DNA from: an uncultured Anaeroplasmataceae bacterium
Lineage (GTDB): Bacteria; Bacillota_I; Bacilli_A; Acholeplasmatales; Anaeroplasmataceae
Direction of reading: 5' to 3'
DNA length: 5,148 nucleotides
NCBI GenBank assembly: GCA_934229785.1
Contig: CAKQEA010000048.1
Location: 1-5,148, forward strand
In this document: one piece after another, positions 1-5,074 of the stretch
Layout of the letters: every line of letters begins with the position of its first letter
How positions within the stretch are numbered: position 1 is the stretch's first letter
Position numbers and translations under genes: made by a program
Notes under the pieces: generated by a model
The model's database searches: none
Told to the model about the DNA's origin: nothing
What the model saw: the letters and a program-made list of their open reading frames with translations, nothing else

Positions 1-22
1 ATTTATTTTTATTTTCGTTTGT

Positions 23-49
23 TCAATTTTCCTAGCTTCTCAAAATTGA
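23..49 (-). other. Hairpin in the putative rRNA leader
   Basis: The arms at 23-30 and 42-49 (TCAATTTT and AAAATTGA on the plus strand) are perfect 8-bp inverted repeats around an 11-base loop. No U-run follows on the minus strand, so this is not an intrinsic terminator. In an rRNA leader such a stem could be a folding or processing element; that role is inference. Confidence 0.5.
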
Positions 50-58
50 CGTTTTGCT

Positions 59-74
59 TAGTTTTCAAAGATCA
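59..74 (-). promoter_or_regulatory. boxA-like antitermination element
   Basis: The minus strand reads TGATCTTTGAAAACTA here, close to the CTTTGAAAAC core found in the leaders and spacers of Bacillota rRNA operons. It lies about 25-40 bases downstream of the predicted start from the nearer promoter, the expected place for a NusB/S10 (NusE) loading site. The assignment is by motif resemblance and position only. Confidence 0.55.
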
Positions 75-104
75 TTTTGTTACGCTTTTTCAAGTTGCAT
101 TACT

Positions 105-133
105 AATATATCAAACGTTTTATACAAAGTCAA
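105..133 (-). promoter_or_regulatory. Promoter P2 of the leftward RNA operon
   Basis: On the minus strand the -35 box TTGACT (128-133) and the -10 box TATATT (105-110) are separated by exactly 17 bases. Transcription would start near base 98 and read out of the left edge. It is the second of two closely spaced promoters facing the same way, as is common for rRNA operons. Confidence 0.65.
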
Positions 134-201
134 GCAAAATTTGATTATTTTTTATCAATATTATAATGCTTTTTTAACTCATATTTCCGCGTTCTTCTAA
201 T

Positions 202-229
202 ATTATATACATTAATTTATTTTTGTAAA
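202..229 (-). promoter_or_regulatory. Promoter P1 of the leftward RNA operon
   Basis: On the minus strand the -35 box TTTACA (224-229) and a perfect -10 box TATAAT (202-207) are 16 bases apart. The A-tracts immediately upstream would act as an UP element. P1 lies about 97 bp upstream of P2. Confidence 0.62.
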
Positions 230-288
230 TACTTTTTTTGATTTTTTTTGTTTTTTTTATATTTTTTTGCGTTTTTTTGTGTTTTTGC
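230..288 (-). promoter_or_regulatory. Phased A-tract array (curved DNA / UP element) upstream of P1
   Basis: On the plus strand T-runs of 7, 8, 8, 7, 7 and 5 bases occupy 233-239, 242-249, 251-258, 262-268, 272-278 and 282-286, so their centres recur every 9-10.5 bp. A-tracts repeating about once per helical turn give intrinsic curvature. Directly upstream of a -35 box, A-rich minus-strand sequence can also be contacted by the alpha subunit C-terminal domains of RNA polymerase. The tract pattern is seen directly; its stimulatory role is inferred. Confidence 0.5.
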
Positions 289-319
289 AAAAAAAAAAGC
301 ACTTATTGCTATTTTTTTT
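289..319. terminator. Bidirectional intrinsic terminator at the end of ntdp
   Basis: A core stem AGCA/TGCT (298-301 and 307-310) with a 5-base loop is flanked by ten A on the left (289-298) and eight T on the right (312-319). Each strand therefore shows a short stem followed by a U-run. The G+C content is low, but the long U-run compensates. It overlaps the ntdp stop codon and would insulate the gene from the rRNA-type promoters to its left. Confidence 0.55.
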
Positions 320-875
320 GTTTGATATGCTTCATTTTTTTTCTTTTTAGTCTTGAATATAACCCACAATAGTGTTCTACCGTGCCATTACTAAAGGCAC
401 TTTCTTTTTTTCTGACAGAATTTATCAAGTTAGTTAATTCTAATTTTAATATCTTATCTATACTTTCTGGATAATTCATTAATTCTTTATGATATTTATA
501 TTCTCCTCTATCAAGAACTTTAAAACTACCATCAGGGAAAACTCTTAAATCTAAATCATAGTCAATATATTTTATTGTGTCTTCCTCTAATATAAAAGGT
601 GAAGCTAAATTACAATAGTAATATATTCCTGTCTTTTTATACTGGCCAATTATATTGTACCATCTGTTATAAAAGAAATATAGTACAGCAGGTTCCTTTG
701 TATGCCATGTTCTTCCATCTGATTCTGTAACTTTTGTTTTTTCATTTCCAAAAATTAAATAGTCTTTATGAATTTCTAATAATACAGCTTCATCCCAGGC
801 TCTATGAATTTTACCATCGTGTTTATAACTATGTATTTCATATTTTTTTCCAATTTCTAAATTTTCTGTATTCAT
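309..875 (-). CDS. ntdp: Ntdp, nucleoside tri-/diphosphate phosphatase (DUF402 family)
   Basis: The product (188 aa) matches the Staphylococcus/Bacillus DUF402 family, cytosolic metal-dependent phosphatases that hydrolyse nucleoside tri- and diphosphates. Visible family blocks are SYKHDGKIHR (16-25), VTESDGRTWHTKEPAV (49-64), YYCNLASPF (86-94) and YIDYDLDLRVFPDG (103-116) followed by LDRGEY (121-126); the Asp/Glu-rich blocks supply the metal-binding carboxylates. The length is normal except for a strongly basic C-terminal extension (175-188). The ATG start has GAGGT (882-886) at good spacing. The gene is monocistronic, with its own promoter just upstream and a terminator at its stop codon (TAG). 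The family assignment is firm from recalled sequence similarity; the in vivo substrate is unknown. Confidence 0.93.
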   Translation of the reverse strand: MNTENLEIGKKYEIHSYKHDGKIHRAWDEAVLLEIHKDYLIFGNEKTKVTESDGRTWHTKEPAVLYFFYNRWYNIIGQYKKTGIYYYCNLASPFILEEDTIKYIDYDLDLRVFPDGSFKVLDRGEYKYHKELMNYPESIDKILKLELTNLINSVRKKESAFSNGTVEHYCGLYSRLKRKKMKHIKQKK

Positions 876-895
876 TTATTTACCTCGTCAAAAAT

Positions 896-924
896 ATTAT
901 ACATTTTTTTTCTTTGTTTTTCAA
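896..924 (-). promoter_or_regulatory. Promoter of ntdp
   Basis: On the minus strand TTGAAA (919-924) and a perfect TATAAT (896-901) are separated by 17 bases. The predicted start near base 889 leaves a leader of only about 13 bases, containing the GAGGT ribosome binding site at 882-886. No operator or riboswitch fits between them, so expression looks constitutive. Confidence 0.65.
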
Positions 925-987
925 ATTAAATAAAAGTAGAACATTTAAAAATTGTTTGTTTTAAATAGAATACTTTTTTTAGGATTA

Positions 988-1021
988 ATAAAAAAATGTG
1001 AATTACATCTATCCACATTTT
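988..1021 (-). terminator. Intrinsic terminator after the small membrane protein gene
   Basis: On the minus strand AAAATGTG (1014-1021) pairs with CACATTTT (993-1000) across a 13-base loop, and the U-run continues to about base 988. The stem begins inside the TAA stop codon of the 57-residue gene. It closes the minus-strand transcription series before the ntdp promoter. Confidence 0.65.
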
Positions 1022-1193
1022 ATTTATTGAGAGTTTGTACCCCCCAAAAAGCAATTACAATTAATACTCCAACAATAACTGTTCCAATCGCAACATTATC
1101 CATATGGTCATTAGCAAAACCATTTAATTTATCATTCCAATCATTTAATGTATCCATTAATCCAAGGATAAGTGCATAATTATTAATCATCAT
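1020..1193 (-). CDS. Small single-pass membrane protein, function unknown (57 aa)
   Basis: This short frame starts at ATG 1191-1193 inside the last codons of the hdeD-like gene (11-base overlap, different frame) and ends at TAA directly before a terminator stem. An AGGGG-type ribosome binding site lies about nine bases upstream of the start. The protein opens MMINNYALILGL, has a polar middle rich in D, N and W (13-32), one hydrophobic helix (about 34-51, with IGTVIVGVLIVIAFWG) and the tail VQTLNK. Acidic/polar N-terminal part, one helix and short basic end is a common layout for small bacterial membrane proteins. An internal ATG (1155-1157) would give 45 aa, but its ribosome binding site is weaker. 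Overlap, binding site and terminator placement support a real, translationally coupled gene. I do not recognise the family. Confidence 0.7.
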   Translation of the reverse strand: MMINNYALILGLMDTLNDWNDKLNGFANDHMDNVAIGTVIVGVLIVIAFWGVQTLNK

Positions 1194-1845
1194 TTTCTTG
1201 ATCCCCTTTTTTTGACTTTTTCTTTCTATTACTCTTTTTCTTCTTGTTTTTTTCTTCTATAACATCAGCATCAATAATTGTTGTTTCTTCTATTGCTTCA
1301 TGTATTTGGTTAAATGTGTTTTTTATTGTTAATGTTGAAGCAATATCAAGAACTGCATATATTAGAATTAAAATTCCAACCACTCTAGTTATTAAAACTG
1401 CACCACTAAACGGATTAAAAATTAATATTATTCCACATATAGTTGTTATAAGAGATATAATCATTGTAGTTTTCCATAAAGAATTTGAATTGTTTTTCAT
1501 TTCTATACTATATTGTAACTTTGCAGCACTATTAATAATAATTATTATTCCAACTATAAAAGGTATAATACTTGCTATTGCATGAGGATTTTTTATTATA
1601 ACAACACCTAAAACAACACTTACAATTCCATATACTATATCTAACTCATTTCTAGAATTATTATTAATATTTTTTACATACTTTAAACCAGCAACTACAC
1701 CTAATACAATAATTATTGCTCCTATAATATAGGAAATTGAAACTATTGTCGCTTCTGATTCAAAAATTAGTAAAAAACCTAAAACAACTAACATAATGGA
1801 ATTAAGTAATGATGATTTAAACATTTTCTTCATTAAATTGCTCAC
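1183..1845 (-). CDS. HdeD/DUF308-family integral membrane protein
   Basis: This 220-residue protein has six predicted membrane helices (about 12-28, 33-54, 68-84, 88-107, 126-143 and 149-171). They form three repeats of a two-helix unit with loop segments such as IKNP (84-87) and IFNP (142-145), the pattern of the DUF308/HdeD family. HdeD is an acid-resistance membrane protein in Escherichia coli; the role in Bacillota is not established. After the last helix comes a cytoplasmic tail with an acidic stretch (183-198) and then a lysine-rich block (199-213). The start is GTG (1843-1845), chosen because AGGAGG (1853-1858) sits 7 bases upstream, whereas the next ATG is too far away. It follows gpsA by 68 bases on the same strand and overlaps the small membrane protein gene downstream. 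Confidence 0.8.
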   Translation of the reverse strand: MSNLMKKMFKSSLLNSIMLVVLGFLLIFESEATIVSISYIIGAIIIVLGVVAGLKYVKNINNNSRNELDIVYGIVSVVLGVVIIKNPHAIASIIPFIVGIIIIINSAAKLQYSIEMKNNSNSLWKTTMIISLITTICGIILIFNPFSGAVLITRVVGILILIYAVLDIASTLTIKNTFNQIHEAIEETTIIDADVIEEKNKKKKSNRKKKSKKGDQENDD

Positions 1846-1871
1846 TTTATTTCCTCCTTTATCATAACAAA

Positions 1872-1880
1872 ATTATAACA
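1872..1880 (-). promoter_or_regulatory. Extended -10 promoter for the hdeD-like gene
   Basis: The minus strand reads TGTTATAAT, a perfect extended -10 element, 14 bases upstream of the AGGAGG ribosome binding site. No good -35 box is seen 16-18 bases further up, which extended -10 promoters tolerate. The gene and the small protein after it could thus be transcribed independently as well as by read-through from gpsA, since no clear terminator lies in 1846-1913. Confidence 0.45.
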
Positions 1881-1913
1881 TAATATTTTTAATACTACTA
1901 TTATTATTTTTTG

Positions 1914-2888
1914 CTATGATTTATACACTAAGAAAAGTAATAATAATTTGGGGTCTTTTCCATTTACAATAATTTCATATATTAAATCAATTATAGGAAT
2001 TGTAACTTTTCTATTTTTCAAAACTTGATATATTGATTCTAAAGTGTAAAATCCTTCTACAGTTGTATTCTTCAAGTAGTTGTCAATTTCTTCTTTATTA
2101 GGTTTTTCTCCAATTAATTTTCCAAAACTGTAGTTTCTACTTTTAGTTGAAGTACATGTAAGCAATAAATCACCTATACCTGCAAATGATGTAACGGTTC
2201 TCTTGTCACAATCAAAGGCATCTAAAATATTTTCCATGTCATGTACTGCTTCAGTTAATAGCATAGCTTTTGTTGATTCATTTGCTTTTAATCCTTCTAA
2301 CATGCCAGCTGCTAAGGCAATAACATTTTTTATAGATCCACAAATCTCAACTCCAATTACATCTGTTGTATCTCTTAGCTTAATATAATTATTTTGAAGT
2401 GCTTGCCTTGTCAATAATATTGTTTCTGGTGTTTTGCTTGCAACTGTTAACCCTGCTGGCATACCAGTAGTCAAGTCAATTGCAAATGATGGTCCACTTA
2501 TAACTGCAACATTATTTGTATTTAGTTTTTGTTCTACAATTTCATTTATAAATAATCCTGTTCCTTGTTCAATTCCCTTTGTGGCAATCAAAATATGATT
2601 ATCCTTTATATATGGTTCTAATTCTTCGCATAAAGATGTTACAAAGGCTGCTGGTATTGCAATTATCAATAAATCTTTATCTTTAACAGTTTTTTCAATA
2701 TCTGAAGTGATTTTTACTTTTGCATCGATTTTATAATTTGGAAGTTTTTCTTTGTTACATCTTGTTGTCAATAATTCTTCTTTTTCTTTTTCTATTTTAG
2801 TCCACATAGTAATATCATGATTGTTATGTGATAATATACTACATAAGGCTATTCCGTATGCCCCTGTTCCAAATAATCCTATTTTCAT
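1914..2888 (-). CDS. gpsA: NAD(P)+-dependent glycerol-3-phosphate dehydrogenase
   Basis: GpsA reduces dihydroxyacetone phosphate to sn-glycerol-3-phosphate, the backbone precursor of membrane phospholipids, in the cytosol. The 324-residue product has the N-terminal dinucleotide-binding motif GTGAYG (7-12), IATKGIE with conserved Lys104 (101-107), SGPSFA (131-136), the GSIKN block with the probable catalytic Lys187 (184-188), AGIGDLLLTC (236-245) and SRN (250-252), all in the usual order, and ends in a KDPK segment (311-314). Length is normal for the family. The ATG start is preceded by AGGAG (2895-2899) with 6-base spacing; that site overlaps the TAG stop of the upstream yerB-like gene (2898-2900), suggesting an operon with translational coupling. 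The stop is TAG. Confidence 0.95.
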   Translation of the reverse strand: MKIGLFGTGAYGIALCSILSHNNHDITMWTKIEKEKEELLTTRCNKEKLPNYKIDAKVKITSDIEKTVKDKDLLIIAIPAAFVTSLCEELEPYIKDNHILIATKGIEQGTGLFINEIVEQKLNTNNVAVISGPSFAIDLTTGMPAGLTVASKTPETILLTRQALQNNYIKLRDTTDVIGVEICGSIKNVIALAAGMLEGLKANESTKAMLLTEAVHDMENILDAFDCDKRTVTSFAGIGDLLLTCTSTKSRNYSFGKLIGEKPNKEEIDNYLKNTTVEGFYTLESIYQVLKNRKVTIPIIDLIYEIIVNGKDPKLLLLFLVYKS

Positions 2889-2897
2889 TTTATTCTC

Positions 2898-4064
2898 CTA
2901 TTCAATTATTATATCACTTGATGTTGGTATGATTTGAATAAATGTATTTCCATCATTCAATTCAATTTCTTCACCATTTTTATATGTATATTTAGTTTTA
3001 GCACTTCTAGAAGATTTTGTCCAGTTTATAGGTACTGCGTAGCCGTCTGTTACAAAATATCCTTCCCCAGTTCCAGTTGTTGTTAAATCTTGTCTTCCAT
3101 AACTATCAATTGAGTGATTATATACTTTTTCAATTATAATATTCTTGTAATGTAAGGTTTCTCCAGTCTCTTTGTCATTGTGACTTACTCCATTCATAAA
3201 GCGCAAATAATATTTATTAGTACTATCATACTGATAACTTCTTATTTGACTGTTTGAATAATTCATAGATATATTGTTCGCCCTTAATACATAACTTTTT
3301 GTTTCTGACTCGTTTTCTTGAGATGAAGTACTTTCAAATTTCTCATTTAAATTTATTTCTTTTGGATTATAATTAAAGTTTTTCCAATTGTTAGTTGTCA
3401 ATTTATAATTTTTTTCTGAGGCTGAAGACTTTATCTTGTTAAGTGATGTAAAAACATTATGAGGTGCTTGGATTGTTTTATCTCTCCAAAATGGGGTTTC
3501 ATCTGTTAAACCATTAATATTATTAATTTTTAACGCTGAGATATCTGATTGTGCATATGTACTCCAACCATAATGAGTATATATTGCATCATTTTCTAAT
3601 GCATAATCTAAAAAATAATGTCTTGAACTTCGTACAGGTCCTATGGTAGATACATTCTTATCTTTAAAAATTGCCATTATTCTGGTTAATCCGCCTTCTA
3701 CAATTATTTCGTAATTTAAATATGAATCTTGTAATCCGATATGATTATTATTACCTACATTATTATCAATCATAACAGCTATAGGTCGATCATTACTATT
3801 TTCGTCAAAAATTGTTAATTCCTTTGTTTTTGGTTTTTCTTCTGGTATTTTAACAACTGGTGTTTGTGTATTACTGTTTAAATAGAAATACATAGTTATA
3901 GAAGTTGCTAAAAAAATAAATAGTATTGTTGATACTAGAATTAATGTTTTTCTTTTATTTGATGACTTTTTCTTTTTTCTTTTTACAGTTTTTCCATATT
4001 TTTTAGATATATTTTCTTTATTATTTTTTGGATTGTATTCTACCTCTTCTACCTCAAAATTCAT
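2898..4064 (-). CDS. yerB: YerB-like DUF3048 protein, membrane-anchored
   Basis: The 388-residue protein has a cytoplasmic N-terminus with a dense Lys/Arg stretch (21-39), one membrane helix (about 40-62) and a large extracytoplasmic part. The DUF3048 N-terminal domain (about 92-225) shows RPIAVMIDN (93-101), EGGLTRIMAIF (123-133) and GPVRSSRHYF (142-151). The C-terminal domain (about 278-385) shows YYLRF (285-289), the TGTGEGYF motif (330-337) and WTKSSRS (348-354). The two are joined by a Ser/Glu/Asn-rich linker (about 240-257). B. subtilis YerB is a lipoprotein; here there is no lipobox cysteine, so the helix is the anchor. Biochemical function is unknown. ATG start with GGAGGT (4071-4076); the stop overlaps the gpsA ribosome binding site. 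It is divergent from the LysM gene. Confidence 0.88.
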   Translation of the reverse strand: MNFEVEEVEYNPKNNKENISKKYGKTVKRKKKKSSNKRKTLILVSTILFIFLATSITMYFYLNSNTQTPVVKIPEEKPKTKELTIFDENSNDRPIAVMIDNNVGNNNHIGLQDSYLNYEIIVEGGLTRIMAIFKDKNVSTIGPVRSSRHYFLDYALENDAIYTHYGWSTYAQSDISALKINNINGLTDETPFWRDKTIQAPHNVFTSLNKIKSSASEKNYKLTTNNWKNFNYNPKEINLNEKFESTSSQENESETKSYVLRANNISMNYSNSQIRSYQYDSTNKYYLRFMNGVSHNDKETGETLHYKNIIIEKVYNHSIDSYGRQDLTTTGTGEGYFVTDGYAVPINWTKSSRSAKTKYTYKNGEEIELNDGNTFIQIIPTSSDIIIE

Positions 4065-4079
4065 TTTAATACCTCCACT

Positions 4080-4127
4080 ATTATTTTATCATTAAATTAT
4101 TTCAAATTATATAATTATTTTATCATT
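4080..4127. repeat. 14-bp direct repeat flanking an AT palindrome, yerB upstream region
   Basis: ATTATTTTATCATT occurs at 4080-4093 and again at 4114-4127, 34 bp apart. Between and partly overlapping them is the 12-bp perfect palindrome AATTATATAATT (4105-4116). The palindrome contains a TATAAT on each strand; the minus-strand one (4106-4111) is the best -10 candidate for yerB, although no convincing -35 box accompanies it. The arrangement could be an operator straddling the yerB promoter, or AT-rich coincidence. The rest of the intergenic stretch (4065-4212) holds only the divergent plus-strand promoter. Confidence 0.4.
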
Positions 4128-4164
4128 TTATATGTTAAATATTGTTAAGTTTATATTTATATTT

Positions 4165-4193
4165 TTGACTTTAATTTATGTTTTATATATACT
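4165..4193 (+). promoter_or_regulatory. Promoter of the LysM-protein gene
   Basis: TTGACT (4165-4170) and TATACT (4188-4193) are separated by exactly 17 bases. The predicted start near 4200 leaves a leader of about 13 bases, barely enough for the GAGGTGAT ribosome binding site (4202-4209). It has the vegetative sigma-A pattern, so no dedicated stress or sporulation sigma factor is implied. Confidence 0.65.
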
Positions 4194-4212
4194 TAAGATG
4201 TGAGGTGATAGC

Positions 4213-4998
4213 TTGAATAGCGATTTTGAATTCGATTCATCAACTATAGATAGTCAAAATATAACTTGTTCTATTGAGAAATTAAATGAAAATAATATTA
4301 TAATAAACGATAGTGATTGTAGTGATTCATTTATTGAAAAAATAAGTAGCGAATTAGAAGAAAAAGGCTTACAATTTAGAAAGACTAAAAATTGTGAAGA
4401 TGTTAACTATGATGGTACTATTGTTATAACACTTGATCAACAGTATGCTTCTGGCTCTGATACAATTATTTTTGCTCCATTTAATAATACAAGATTAGGT
4501 AATTCTGATGCACTTGCATTAGGTATGGAAGCATCTTTTAAAAAACATGGTTTTCCTGTTAAAGGAATTCTTTGTAGCCAAGTTGGTTATATTCAAGATG
4601 AAAAAGGAAATGTTTCCAATACAAAGCCTACAGATACAGAAAATGCTATAGATGAAAACAATGATGCAAGTTTTGTAACAATTTCTTTTGGTACAGTTAA
4701 CGCAGATGCGAGTGTTGTTGCAAATTGTATTATAGAAGGACTAGCTAGACAACAACATTTTGTAGAAAATTATGATTCTGGAAACGATTTAATTTATTGC
4801 GCTAATTCTGATAATAAAATTGAAGTTGTTGCAAACTATTTTGATAGTGATATTTCCGAACTTAAAAACTTCAACAATATTAAAAATAATACTTTTGTTG
4901 AATCTCAACCAATAATTAATCCTAAAGTCGGAAAAATTGATTCATTTAATGAAAAAACGACTTTTAAAGTGAATAATTCCATTGGAAAAAGTTACTAA
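4213..4998 (+). CDS. LysM-domain protein with a degenerate amidase-like domain, no signal peptide
   Basis: The start is TTG with an excellent ribosome binding site (GAGGTGAT, 4202-4209). A TGA in the same frame (4201-4203) rules out any earlier start, and the next Met is residue 105. The 261-residue acidic protein has no signal peptide or membrane helix. Residues about 194-237 resemble a LysM domain: IYCANS, then IEVVANYFDSDISELKNFN and a final QPIINP. Residues about 68-185 have the strand/helix rhythm of Amidase_3 hydrolases (TIVITLDQQ, NSDALALGMEASFKKHGF, DASFVTISFG), but the zinc-binding His and Glu are absent: TISFG stands where SIHAN is usual. There are six cysteines. LysM implies peptidoglycan (GlcNAc) binding, yet no export route is visible. 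The LysM call is fairly good; the amidase relationship is tentative. An inactive wall-binding or coat-type protein is one possibility. Confidence 0.75.
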   Translation: MNSDFEFDSSTIDSQNITCSIEKLNENNIIINDSDCSDSFIEKISSELEEKGLQFRKTKNCEDVNYDGTIVITLDQQYASGSDTIIFAPFNNTRLGNSDALALGMEASFKKHGFPVKGILCSQVGYIQDEKGNVSNTKPTDTENAIDENNDASFVTISFGTVNADASVVANCIIEGLARQQHFVENYDSGNDLIYCANSDNKIEVVANYFDSDISELKNFNNIKNNTFVESQPIINPKVGKIDSFNEKTTFKVNNSIGKSY

Positions 4999-5013
4999 AA
5001 TATTATTTAATTA

Positions 5014-5042
5014 TTGAAACACTAATTTCTTTGTGTTATAAT
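5014..5042 (+). promoter_or_regulatory. Promoter of tRNA-Trp
   Basis: TTGAAA (5014-5019) and TATAAT (5037-5042) are 17 bases apart, and the -10 is extended by TGT (5034-5036). This is a near-ideal promoter beginning 15 bases after the stop of the LysM gene. The predicted start near 5049 gives a 5' leader of about 26 bases to be removed by RNase P. Confidence 0.7.
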
Positions 5043-5072
5043 CGATTTGTTCAGTTCTTGAACATATTCGAT
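5041..5072 (+). other. Palindromic hairpin overlapping the tRNA promoter and leader
   Basis: ATCGA (5041-5045) pairs with TCGAT (5068-5072), and the inner GTTCA (5049-5053) pairs with TGAAC (5059-5063) across the loop GTTCT, with a small internal loop between. It starts at the end of the -10 box and ends two bases before the tRNA. No U-run follows, so it is not a terminator. It could be an operator or a leader fold; no role is shown. Confidence 0.45.
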
Positions 5073-5074
5073 TT

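Larger units (their letters stand above)
1..98 (-). promoter_or_regulatory. Putative rRNA operon transcribed leader, partial, running off the left edge
   Basis: Downstream of two tandem minus-strand promoters there is no open reading frame. There is a boxA-like stretch and then an 8-bp hairpin, followed by A-rich sequence to the window edge. This order (tandem promoters, boxA, structured leader) is typical of Bacillota ribosomal RNA operons, in which boxA recruits the Nus antitermination factors. No 16S sequence itself is visible within the window, so the rRNA gene would have to begin left of base 1. The identity is inference from layout; another stable RNA operon is possible. Confidence 0.55.

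Noticed and set aside
734..964. Plus-strand open frame of about 76 codons
   Set aside because: It lies opposite the start of ntdp and its promoter; its Phe/Leu-rich translation is what A-rich coding sequence gives on the reverse strand, and no ribosome binding site precedes it.
952..1179. Plus-strand open frame of about 75 codons
   Set aside because: It runs antisense to the better supported 57-residue membrane protein gene and its terminator, and has no ribosome binding site.
1244..1585. Plus-strand open frame of about 113 codons, Ile-rich
   Set aside because: It is the reverse-strand shadow of the hdeD-like gene; hydrophobic codons on both strands reflect the AT-rich membrane gene.
1846..1913. 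Possible terminator between gpsA and the hdeD-like gene
   Set aside because: The only stems (such as TAATA-GTAG-TATTA) are short, all A-T and not followed by a U-run on the minus strand.
2203..2388. Plus-strand open frame of about 61 codons
   Set aside because: It lies wholly inside gpsA, whose conserved motifs in this stretch fix the coding strand.
4081..4200. Full -35/-10 promoter for yerB
   Set aside because: A TATAAT is present at 4106-4111 on the minus strand, but no acceptable -35 box sits 16-18 bases upstream, so only a candidate -10 is reported with the repeat.
5018..5037. AACAC/GTGTT hairpin after the LysM gene as a terminator
   Set aside because: The stem is only five base pairs with a 10-base loop and no U-run; it falls in the spacer of the strong tRNA promoter.
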